A stretch of 64,000 nt of DNA, taken from positions 62,001-126,000 of the forward strand of contig MLHP01000024.1 in NCBI GenBank assembly GCA_001999425.1. Reading direction: 5' to 3'. The position numbers were made by a program, and so were the translations under genes. The notes beneath the pieces are model-generated. The model searched no databases. It was not told where the DNA came from and saw nothing but the letters and a program-made list of their open reading frames with translations. Of the stretch, positions 53,101 through 61,435 are shown in pieces. Position 1 is the stretch's first letter. Every line of letters starts with the position of its first letter. Source of the stretch: Rodentibacter genomosp. 2. Lineage in GTDB: Bacteria > Pseudomonadota > Gammaproteobacteria > Enterobacterales > Pasteurellaceae.

Positions 53101-56100
53101 GCGAATAACGAAACCTTCACGCTAGATGCCGGCAACAATCTTGTGATCAAGCAAATTGCAAACGGTTATGAAATTGCAACTGCGAATAACATCACTGTGG
53201 GTGCGGCAGGCAAAGATGGAAAAGACGGTGTGGACGGCTCAATCGGTGTGAACGGTAAAGACGGTGCATCTGTTGTGATTAACGGTAAAGACGGTTCTAT
53301 CGGCTTAACCGGCCCGAAAGGTGCTGACGGTAAAGACGGCGCTTCCGCTAATATTTCTGTGAAAGACGGGGCGAAAGGTCTTGACGGTAACGACGGTAAA
53401 AACGGCGAAAGCAAAACCCGTATTGAGTACGTTAAGCCAAACGGTGATAAAGAAACCGTTGCAACCTTGAACGACGGCTTGAAATTTAAAGGCGACGACG
53501 GCAAGGAAATTGCGAAGAAACTCAACGAAACGTTAAGCATCACAGGCGGAGCAGATAAAGATAAGTTAACAGACGGCAACATTGGTGTGAATAACAACAA
53601 TGGTACGTTGGAAGTGAAATTATCGAAAGATCTGAACCTAACCGAAAACGGTAGCGTAACAATTGGCAATGTGACTATTAACAAAGATGGTTTCAACGCA
53701 GGTAATACAACTATTACTAATGTAACAGGTAACTTAGACAATGTAACAAATGACACCAAGTCTAATCCGGATACAGCAGGTAATAAATACCAAAACATCA
53801 CTAATAACGCAGCGACGGTAGGCGATGTCTTGAATGCCGGTTGGAACTTACAAAATAACGGTCAGGCTGTTGATTTTGTCACGCACGGTAATACGGTGAA
53901 CTTTAATAACGGTACAGGTGTATCGGTTAATGCAGTTTATGACAATGCAACAGGTACAACCAACATTACCTTCAACACCACAAACAGTTATGTTGATAAT
54001 AATGGTGCATTAACCAACGTACCGAGCAACATGGTGAAATTTATCGGTGGCAATACTTCCGCGCCGGTATTAATTACCAATGTGGATAGTGGTGTATTGT
54101 CAAATGGCGCAGCAGTTCCGGCTAACCAAACATTCAATGACGTATTGAATAACATTACCGGTGATGCGTTGAATAATGCCGTGAATGTGGGCGATTTGAA
54201 AAATGCGACCAAAGATATCACCAACACCACCTTAAGTGCGGTCGGATTTGCGCTGAAATCTGCAAAAGTAGCGGGCTCTAACGGTATGGTTGAGACGGCT
54301 GACGACTTGACCGATGAAGGTAAACGCTTAACCAATAACGAAACGTTCAACCTCAATGCGGGTAATAACATTGTGATTAAACAAATCAACAATGGTTATG
54401 AAATTGCAACCTCCAACACGATCACTGTGGGTGAAGCCGGCAAGGATGGTAAAAACGGCGTGGATGGTTCAATCGGTGTAAACGGCAAAAACGGCTCATC
54501 TGTTGTGATCAACGGTAAAGACGGTTCAATCGGTTTAACCGGTCCGAAAGGTGCGGATGGTAAAGATGGTGCAGGCATTGCCTTAAACGGTAAAGACGGC
54601 ACAATCGGCATCAACGGTAAAGACGGTACATCAGCGAACTTCACGGTGAAAAACGGTTCTGGTACGTTAGATGAAACTGGTAAAGGCAAGGAAGGCATTA
54701 CCCGTTTGGTGTACAACACAACCAACGCGGACGGTACAACCACCACCCGTGAAATCGCAACCAAAGATGACGGCTTGAAGTTCAAAGGCGATAACGGTGG
54801 CGAGATTGCGAAGAAACTTGGTGAAACCTTGAATATTACCGGTGGGGTTAGCGATGAAGCGAAACTGACCGACGATAATATCGGGGTGATCAACAAAGAC
54901 GGCAACCTCACGGTAAAATTAGCCAAAGATCTGAACCTCACCAAAGACGGTAGCGTAACTGTCGGCAACACTACCCTCAATGATAAAGGGTTAACTATTG
55001 CCGGTGGACCAAGTGTTACTATTGACGGTATCAATGCAGGGGATAAACGAATCACCAATGTTGCGGACGGCGTGAATGCAACGGATGCGGTTAATGTTTC
55101 ACAGCTAAATAGAAGTATGGCTGAGGCGAAAACGGAAGTAAAGGCCGGTAAGAACGTGAATGTGACAAGTGACAAAGGCACTAACGGTCAAACCATTTAT
55201 ACCGTGAATGCAGAAAAATCCGTGGTTAAAGGTTCCGATAGCGTGAAAGTGACGGAAAACCGTGATGCTGCAAATTTCACGACGACCTATGACATCGATC
55301 TTTCCGATGAAATGAAAAAACAGATCGCGAAAGAAGAAAGTGTCAGCGCAGGTGATACAAACGTGAAAGTTTTTGCAAACGGTACGAATGCTTCAGGTGG
55401 TAAAGACTTCGCAGTCAGCCTCAATAAAGATCTGAACCTGACTAAAGACGGTAGTGTAACTATTGGCGGAACGACGTTGAAAGACGGCAACTTGACAATG
55501 GGTAACACCACAGTCGGCAACGATGGTCTCACCATCAAAGACGGCCCATCCATCACCCAAAACGGTATTGATGCCGGTAATAAAGTGGTGAACAATGTGG
55601 CAGATGGGGATATTAGCCCGAACAGCAAACAAGCGATCAATGGCGGTCAGCTCCATACAGCGATTGCAAACAGCGGCTTTAATCTTGCGACCAATGGTCA
55701 AGATACGGCGAAGGATAAACGGATCAACAATAATGAAACCTTTAACCTCAACCAAGGTAACAACATTGTTGTGAAACAGATCGACAACGGCTACGAAATT
55801 TCAACGGGTAACAACTTAGTTATCGGTGAAAAAGGCGAACCGGGTCAAAACGGTCAGCCGGGTAAAGACGGCATTGATGGCTCAATCGGTGTAAACGGCA
55901 AAGACGGTTCATCTGTTGTGATCAACGGTAAAGACGGTTCAATCGACTTAACCGGCCCGAAAGGTGCTGATGGCAAAGACGGTGCGTCTGCCAACATTAG
56001 TGTGAGAAATGGCACTAAAGGTCTGGATGGTAATGACGGTAAAAATGGCGAAAGTAAAACTCGCATTGTTTACGCAAAACCAAATGGTCAAACCGAGGAA

Positions 56101-56736
56101 GTGGCAACCTTAAATGACGGCTTGAAGTTCAAAGGCGATGACGGTAAAGAAATTGCGAAGAAACTCAACGAGACGTTAAATATCACGGGTGGTGCAAAAG
56201 GTACATTAACCGATAATAACATTGGTGTTGTTAACGAAGGTGGTAACCTAGCAGTGAAATTAGCTGAAAATATCACTTTAGGGAATAACGGTAGCGTGAA
56301 TATCGGTAATACCACGGTTAATAATGATGGTTTAACTATTAAAGATGGACCTAGCGTGACGACTAGTGGTATCAATGCCGGTAACAAAGTCATTAGCAAC
56401 GTTGCAGATGGTAAGAAAGGCAATGATGCAGTGAATCTGAACCAATTAAACCAAGTTCGCGGCGATATTTATAGTGTCAATAATCGTGTTGACAAGTTAG
56501 ATAAACGCGTTCGTGGAATTGGTGCAAATGCCGCAGCAGCCTCTTCATTACCACAAGTAATGAGCCCGGGTAAATCAATGGTAGCCGCAGCCGCAGGCGG
56601 ATATAGCGGTGCGTCAGCGGTTGCAGTGGGTTACTCAAGAGCCAGTGACAATGGTAAGGTTATCTTGAAATTAACCGGTACGGCTAACTCTGAAGGTCAC
56701 TATTCCGGTGGCGTGGGGGTAGGTTACCAGTGGTAA
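47200..56736 (+). CDS. Giant trimeric autotransporter adhesin (YadA/Hia family) with collagen-like blocks
   Basis: A 3178-residue surface protein. Residues 1-26 are an extended signal peptide region (MNKIFKVVWNQSIGAWVAVS), the hydrophobic core ends SSYA near residue 69. Residues about 115-180 carry YadA-head-like repeats (AIAIGYEAKVENS, SIALGAYSIASGA). The long stalk repeats neck motifs (AVNGSQLYATN; AINGGQLYTAI), KFKGD-EIAKKL modules and six GKDG-rich Gly-X-Y blocks (from about 50320, 51060, 52370, 53200, 54430, 55830). A short coiled coil lies near residues 297-333. The last 100 residues are the YadA anchor (VDKLDKRVRGIGANAAAA ... GVGVGYQW). Such proteins trimerise and mediate adhesion. Only two uptake sequences occur, both in one duplicated module. 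Confidence 0.95.
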   Translation: MNKIFKVVWNQSIGAWVAVSELAKGYCKSASFSQDERDTAESEKETKTFFLSKISLAFLVLGVSVSSYAARNTTAWDSIGIGERDPTARGVDMGTGAEDSPSTNHNRASSVSHSIGIGGGVKVKNARNAIAIGYEAKVENSRGAKDGSIALGAYSIASGANTGDEHKQITIGGNNYSFAGISDSKSAILSVGGGNQYKTRQIQNVGSGRIAADSTDAINGSQLYAVVEALGNVSGGGNALANFVVGADNNHTATGINVTKNQNRFDVISGNDKYLTTAVDGTSIKVDLSQTSKDAIDNVSKNAQNITNNAQNITKNAQNITKNAADIAKGFGLKAQDNNTVNKKLGDYVDVVGGNSNINTTVSDGKVKINLNNSLDLSNNGNVKIGDANLNGTGLTINNGPSVTNSGINAGNKKVTNVSDGTIGANSKDAVNGSQLYATNLNVTNLNTEVAKGWNLTTSKSGTGNVSGNGLSKVAMGDTVTIDAGDNINITQAGKKVTIATSSTPNFSSVNTDNLTVRPNGNVDFGNNRLTNVANGTNGTDAVNLNQLNALLGSKGKPSEVKAGNNVNVTKTSATDGHDIYTVNADKSTVSNGSDKVTVTSTPGANNTTNYAVDLSDAAKTQLAKEESVNSTSSNLIVSENGKNSTGGKNYSVNLNNTLDLTNAGSVKTGDTLLNSTGLTIKNGPSVTNAGVNAGNKPLTNVAAPTNNTDAANKKYVDDGRTTVNSTDGSVTVNGTGTNPKNYDLSVNMTKVAEDVKFKYSGDNNSSGENKLSETVKFKGSDYVTTNASNGQIAFDLSDTAKNKINNAIQNFTVGADKNNQATGVNITNGGRFDIVGKDGNYIETNVDGKNITVALNQNATSAIEKAHKGFGLKAQDGNNVTHQLGDVIEVVGGNSNLNTTIEDGKVKVNLNNTLDLTKDGGVTIGNTTVNNNGLTINGGPNVTIDGINAGNKKITNVADGEVAQDSKEAVNGGQLYTAIANSGFELATNGDATQAKDKRINNNETFNLNQSTNILVKQVDNGYEIATAENVSFTNVTVGKDGKDGTIGINGKDGASANFTVANGSGTLDNATHGGDGINRLVYNTTNTDGSITTREIATKDDGLKFKGDDGKEIAKKLNETLGITGGANKDNLTDGNIGVNNNNGTLEVKLSKDLNLTSAGSVALGDTLLNSNGLTIANGPRVTKDGINAGDKKITNVSEGTLSADSKDAVNGSQLYATNQNVTNISNEVAKGWNLTTAQSGTGKVSGNTTEKVAMGETVTIEAGDNINITQSGKKVTIATSNNITVGAAGKNGQDGVDGTIGVNGKDGSAVVINGKDGSIGLTGPKGADGKSAGIALNGKDGTIGINGKDGASANFTVANGTGTLDTDDKGGKGIERLVYNTTNTDGSTTTREIATKDDGLKFKGDNGNEIAKKLGETLNIIGGVNDEAKLTDNNIGVINKDGNLTVKLAKDLNLTENGSVAIGNITLNKDGFNAGNTTITNVTSNLDPVANSTTSNPDSTGNKYANVTNNAATVGDVLNAGWNLQNNGQAVDFVTHGNTVNFKNGQGVKVGTTYNNTTGTTDITFNTTNSYVDENGNATAEPTNKVKFIGANASAPVAITNVDSGVLPNNATIPAGQTFNDVLNNLSGEALNNVVNAGDLKNATKDITNSTLSAVGFALTSKAVADSNGQSSVKDGLSDADKRLTNNETFTLDAGNNVRIKQIENGYEVATAENVTFTNITVGKDGKDGVDGTIGVNGKDGASVVINGKDGSIGLTGPKGANGKDGASANLTVVNGTGTLDEAGKGKEGITRLVYNTTNTDGSTTTREIATKDDGLKFKGDNGDEIAKKLGETLNITGGLTDSNKLTDNNLGVVNQAGSLVVKLAKDLNLTKDGSLTIGNTTLNDNGFTLVGGPNVTTSGIDAGNKKITNVADGDVSNNSKDAINGGQLYTAITNSGFNLTTKSVAGTNGQASADGLSDEDKRLANNETFTLDAGNNLVIKQIANGYEIATANNITVGAAGKDGKDGVDGSIGVNGKDGASVVINGKDGSIGLTGPKGADGKDGASANISVKDGAKGLDGNDGKNGESKTRIEYVKPNGDKETVATLNDGLKFKGDDGKEIAKKLNETLSITGGADKDKLTDGNIGVNNNNGTLEVKLSKDLNLTENGSVTIGNVTINKDGFNAGNTTITNVTGNLDNVTNDTKSNPDTAGNKYQNITNNAATVGDVLNAGWNLQNNGQAVDFVTHGNTVNFNNGTGVSVNAVYDNATGTTNITFNTTNSYVDNNGALTNVPSNMVKFIGGNTSAPVLITNVDSGVLSNGAAVPANQTFNDVLNNITGDALNNAVNVGDLKNATKDITNTTLSAVGFALKSAKVAGSNGMVETADDLTDEGKRLTNNETFNLNAGNNIVIKQINNGYEIATSNTITVGEAGKDGKNGVDGSIGVNGKNGSSVVINGKDGSIGLTGPKGADGKDGAGIALNGKDGTIGINGKDGTSANFTVKNGSGTLDETGKGKEGITRLVYNTTNADGTTTTREIATKDDGLKFKGDNGGEIAKKLGETLNITGGVSDEAKLTDDNIGVINKDGNLTVKLAKDLNLTKDGSVTVGNTTLNDKGLTIAGGPSVTIDGINAGDKRITNVADGVNATDAVNVSQLNRSMAEAKTEVKAGKNVNVTSDKGTNGQTIYTVNAEKSVVKGSDSVKVTENRDAANFTTTYDIDLSDEMKKQIAKEESVSAGDTNVKVFANGTNASGGKDFAVSLNKDLNLTKDGSVTIGGTTLKDGNLTMGNTTVGNDGLTIKDGPSITQNGIDAGNKVVNNVADGDISPNSKQAINGGQLHTAIANSGFNLATNGQDTAKDKRINNNETFNLNQGNNIVVKQIDNGYEISTGNNLVIGEKGEPGQNGQPGKDGIDGSIGVNGKDGSSVVINGKDGSIDLTGPKGADGKDGASANISVRNGTKGLDGNDGKNGESKTRIVYAKPNGQTEEVATLNDGLKFKGDDGKEIAKKLNETLNITGGAKGTLTDNNIGVVNEGGNLAVKLAENITLGNNGSVNIGNTTVNNDGLTIKDGPSVTTSGINAGNKVISNVADGKKGNDAVNLNQLNQVRGDIYSVNNRVDKLDKRVRGIGANAAAASSLPQVMSPGKSMVAAAAGGYSGASAVAVGYSRASDNGKVILKLTGTANSEGHYSGGVGVGYQW
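51580..54330 (+). repeat. Large internal duplication in the adhesin stalk
   Basis: A module of about 160 residues beginning ATVGDVLNAGWNLQNNGQ and ending near LSAVGFAL occurs at about 51740-52190 and again at about 53810-54260, preceded in both by NKDGFNAGNTTITNVT. Silent differences between the copies show that the duplication is not recent. Each copy carries the only uptake sequence type seen in the gene (near 52165 and 54233). Confidence 0.8.
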
Positions 56737-56791
56737 TCTCTACTCGGTGAAGTCATTAAGTTATCTTAACTTAATAAAACATCGTTAATTT

Positions 56792-56844
56792 AATCTGCAC
56801 CTAAATGTTGGTAAATACCGACAGATTAAGGTGCAGATTTTTTA
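56792..56844 (+). terminator. Nested hairpin terminator after the adhesin gene
   Basis: Outer stem AATCTGCACCT (56792-56802) with AGGTGCAGATT (56829-56839), inner stem TGTTGGTA with TACCGACA (one G-U), followed by a T run. It lies 55 bp after the stop. Confidence 0.85.
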
Positions 56845-57000
56845 TTGCCTTGATTTGGGGCTGTATCCCATTCAGTATCACTTGTCCTTGCCTCAACGCA
56901 GGCATATTTCTTTTTTGTAAAATGAAAGAATCAAAACAAATTTTGTATTTTTCCCACAATGTTGCAAAATAGCCAAAATTTGAGACACACCTTAGAAAAA

Positions 57001-58929
57001 ATGATTGTATTTAATAATATTTCCTTAAAACGCGGGCAAACCGAATTACTTGAGAATACAACGGCAACCATTAATCCAAAACAAAAAGTCGGCTTAGTGG
57101 GAAAAAACGGTTGTGGTAAATCTTCTCTATTTGCCTTATTGAAAAAAGAACTTCAGGCGGAAGGCGGAGAGGTTACTTACCCATCGAATTGGGCGGTATC
57201 ATGGGTGAATCAGGAAACGCCGGCATTGGAAATTTCTGCCTTAGATTATGTGATTCAAGGGGATCGTGAATATTGCCGTTTACAGGCAGAACTTGCTCAA
57301 GCGAATGCGCGCAATGATGGCAATGCCATTGCACATATTCATGACAGGCTGGATGCGATTAATGCTTGGACAATTCAATCCCGCGCAGAAACACTACTGC
57401 ACGGATTAGGTTTTACACAAGCTGAGACCTCGCATCAGGTAAAATCTTTCTCCGGCGGTTGGCGAATGAGATTGAATTTGGCGCAGGCATTGCTTTGTCC
57501 GTCAGATTTATTATTGCTTGATGAACCCACTAACCACTTAGACTTAGATGCGGTCATTTGGCTTGAACGCTGGTTGATGAATTATCAAGGAACGTTAGTA
57601 TTGATTTCTCACGACCGTGATTTTCTTGATCCTATCGTAAATAAAATTTTGCATATAGAGCATCAAAAACTAAACGAATATACCGGGGATTATTCTTCTT
57701 TTGAAATCCAGCGTGCCACCAAACTCGCCCAACAAGCGGCAATGTATCGCCAACAGCAACAAAAAATTGCGCATTTACAAAGCTATATTGATCGCTTTAA
57801 AGCCAAAGCCACGAAAGCAAAACAAGCCCAAAGCCGAGTGAAGGCTTTGGAGCGTATGGAATTAATTGCACCGGCTTATGCGGATAATCCTTTTACATTC
57901 ACCTTTCGCCCGCCTGTTTCGTTGCCTAATCCTTTGGTGATGCTTGAGCAAGCCAGTGCCGGTTATGGTAAAGGGGAAAGTGCGGTTGAAATTTTGCGTA
58001 AAATTAAACTCAATCTTGTGCCGGGTTCCCGTATTGGATTGCTCGGTAAGAATGGGGCGGGAAAATCCACCTTGATTAAACTTTTAGCGCAAGAGCTGAC
58101 CGCACTTTCCGGTACGGTACAGCTCGCGAAAGGGGTTAAATTGGGATATTTTGCTCAACATCAGCTTGATACTCTCCGCGCGGAAGAATCCGCTTTGTGG
58201 CATATGCAAAAACTTGCACCGGAGCAGACAGAGCAACAACTGCGTGATTACCTTGGTAGTTTTGCTTTTCAGGGTGATAAAGTCAATCAGCCAGTGTCCT
58301 CATTTTCCGGTGGCGAAAAAGCGCGGTTGGTTTTGGCATTGATTGTGTGGCAACGCCCGAATTTGCTGTTATTGGATGAACCGACCAACCATTTGGATCT
58401 TGATATGCGCCAAGCCTTAACGGAAGCCTTGGTAGATTATGAGGGTTCGTTGGTGGTGGTATCGCACGACCGCCACTTGTTACGCAATACAGTGGAAGAA
58501 TTTTACTTAGTCCATGATCAACAAGTCGAACCCTTTAAAGGCGATTTAGACGATTATCAAAAATGGTTGATGGAACAAAATAGCCAATCTTCTACAAAAT
58601 CAGTCGAAGAAAATACTACGACAGAAAATGTTCATTCCAATCAAAGTCGCAAAGAACAAAAACGTCGAGAGGCGGAATTGCGTCAACAAACCGCACCGCT
58701 TCGGAAAAAAATCACGCAGTTAGAAGAAAAAATGAATACCTTGACCGAACAGCTGGCGGAAATTGAAAATAACCTGGCGGATTCCACACTTTATTGTGTA
58801 GAAAATAAAGAAAAATTGACCGCACTTTTAGCACAACAGGTGGAGACCAAAAAGAACTTGGAAACCGTGGGGGCGGATTGGATGGAAACGCAGGAAACAT
58901 TGGAAGAAATCGTATCGAATGCGGAGTGA
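57001..58929 (+). CDS. yheS: ABC-F family ATPase YheS
   Basis: A 642-residue soluble protein with two ABC ATPase domains and no membrane segment. Walker A motifs are GLVGKNGCGKSS (near residue 33) and GLLGKNGAGKST (near 345); signature motifs SGGWRMRLNLAQ and SGGEKARLVLAL; both Walker B/D regions read LLLLDEPTNHLDLD. The linker and a C-terminal coiled coil rich in Gln and Lys follow. ABC-F proteins act on the ribosome. Sequence is very close to E. coli YheS. I start at ATG 57001 (MIVFNNISLKRG); an upstream extension is unlike the family. Confidence 0.96.
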   Translation: MIVFNNISLKRGQTELLENTTATINPKQKVGLVGKNGCGKSSLFALLKKELQAEGGEVTYPSNWAVSWVNQETPALEISALDYVIQGDREYCRLQAELAQANARNDGNAIAHIHDRLDAINAWTIQSRAETLLHGLGFTQAETSHQVKSFSGGWRMRLNLAQALLCPSDLLLLDEPTNHLDLDAVIWLERWLMNYQGTLVLISHDRDFLDPIVNKILHIEHQKLNEYTGDYSSFEIQRATKLAQQAAMYRQQQQKIAHLQSYIDRFKAKATKAKQAQSRVKALERMELIAPAYADNPFTFTFRPPVSLPNPLVMLEQASAGYGKGESAVEILRKIKLNLVPGSRIGLLGKNGAGKSTLIKLLAQELTALSGTVQLAKGVKLGYFAQHQLDTLRAEESALWHMQKLAPEQTEQQLRDYLGSFAFQGDKVNQPVSSFSGGEKARLVLALIVWQRPNLLLLDEPTNHLDLDMRQALTEALVDYEGSLVVVSHDRHLLRNTVEEFYLVHDQQVEPFKGDLDDYQKWLMEQNSQSSTKSVEENTTTENVHSNQSRKEQKRREAELRQQTAPLRKKITQLEEKMNTLTEQLAEIENNLADSTLYCVENKEKLTALLAQQVETKKNLETVGADWMETQETLEEIVSNAE

Positions 58930-58931
58930 TT

Positions 58932-59474
58932 ATGACCGAATCCCTTTTTCATCATACCAAACAAGAAGAATATTGCCCGAAGTGCGGTTCGATTTTGCAA
59001 ATTAAACAGGGCAAAAAAGGGTTGTTTCTTGGTTGTAGCGGCTATCCGCAATGCGATTACTTACGTCCTCTGCATCGTGTGGAACATAAAGTATTGAAAG
59101 AACTGGATGAGGCTTGTCCGCAATGTGCTAATCCATTACAGTTAAAACAAGGTGCATTCGGTATGTTTATCGGTTGCAGTAATTATCCGCAATGTGATTT
59201 TGTCGTACACGAAGAACAAAAAACGGTAGAAAAAATCGCTTGCCCGCAATGTCAAAAGGGGCATTTGGTCGCCCGCCGTGGACGGCAGGGGAAAACATTT
59301 TATGGCTGCAATGATTTCCCTCATTGCAAATTTTCTTTACCGGCTAAGCCCTATGAAATACCTTGCCCGCAATGCAATTTTCCTCTTGCCTTATTAAAAA
59401 GTGAAAATGAAACGGGGCAACAAATGCAATGTGCGAATAAAACTTGCAGCTATATTTTTGAGATTTCCAAATGA
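58932..59474 (+). CDS. yrdD: Topoisomerase-I-type zinc-finger protein YrdD
   Basis: A 180-residue protein made of four zinc ribbons: CPKCGSILQ...[16 protein letters not shown]...[16 protein letters not shown]...CNDFPHC and a last CPQCNFPL...CANKTC. They resemble the C-terminal zinc domains of DNA topoisomerase I, without the enzyme. E. coli has yrdD beside tsaC and aroE as here. The role is likely binding of single-stranded DNA, but this is inferred. I start at ATG 58932, 2 bp after yheS. Confidence 0.9.
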   Translation: MTESLFHHTKQEEYCPKCGSILQIKQGKKGLFLGCSGYPQCDYLRPLHRVEHKVLKELDEACPQCANPLQLKQGAFGMFIGCSNYPQCDFVVHEEQKTVEKIACPQCQKGHLVARRGRQGKTFYGCNDFPHCKFSLPAKPYEIPCPQCNFPLALLKSENETGQQMQCANKTCSYIFEISK

Positions 59475-60022
59475 CTTTACAACAAATTGTCGCCTGTTTA
59501 TTACAAGATCAAGTGGTCGCCTACCCCACCGAAGCCGTGTTTGGGTTGGGATGTAACCCATTCAGTGAAAGTGCGGTCAAAAAATTACTCGATTTAAAAC
59601 AACGTCCTATGGAAAAAGGGCTAATTTTGATTGCGCCGACATTAACATTTTTACTGCCCTTTATTGATCTTTCAGGCGTGACGGAAACACAAATGGCAAG
59701 GCTGACTACCCGTTATAATCGCCCGATTACTTGGGTTGTGCCGGCAAAATCGGATGTTTCCCCCTTTCTTACCGGAAAATTTAACACGATTGCGGTGCGT
59801 TTGAGCGATCATCCGGCAGTGCAGGCGTTATGCGAAACAACAGGTTTTGCATTGACTTCAACGAGTGCAAATTTAACCGGTGCGTCTCCCTGTCGAACCG
59901 TGGAGGAAGTGCGGTCGCAATTTGGTGAGGATTTTCCCGTTTTAGATTTACCGGTAGGAAAAGCGAAAAATCCCTCGGAGATTCGTGATTTGATCACCAA
60001 CCAACTTTTTAGACAAGGATAA
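59471..60022 (+). CDS. tsaC: Threonylcarbamoyl-AMP synthase TsaC
   Basis: A 183-residue Sua5/YrdC-domain enzyme that makes threonylcarbamoyl-AMP for the t6A37 modification of tRNAs. The N-terminal [31 protein letters not shown] and the later [21 protein letters not shown] are diagnostic. It overlaps yrdD by four bases and lies 3 bp before aroE. Uptake sequences near 59569 and 59905 lie within the frame. Confidence 0.95.
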   Translation: MTLQQIVACLLQDQVVAYPTEAVFGLGCNPFSESAVKKLLDLKQRPMEKGLILIAPTLTFLLPFIDLSGVTETQMARLTTRYNRPITWVVPAKSDVSPFLTGKFNTIAVRLSDHPAVQALCETTGFALTSTSANLTGASPCRTVEEVRSQFGEDFPVLDLPVGKAKNPSEIRDLITNQLFRQG

Positions 60023-61389
<1,367 letters not shown>

Positions 61390-61435
61390 TCTTCCAGTAT
61401 AATCGCTCGGATTTTATCGATAAAAGAATTAAATT

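Noticed and set aside
53166-55181. Long antisense open frames (211 and 261 codons) within the adhesin gene
   Set aside because: They mirror the Gly/Asp/Lys/Asn codon bias of the repeats on the other strand and have low-complexity Ser/Pro/Leu products.
50300-56060. CRISPR-like regularly repeated DNA
   Set aside because: The repeats are in-frame coding modules of a trimeric adhesin with varying spacing, and there are no cas genes.
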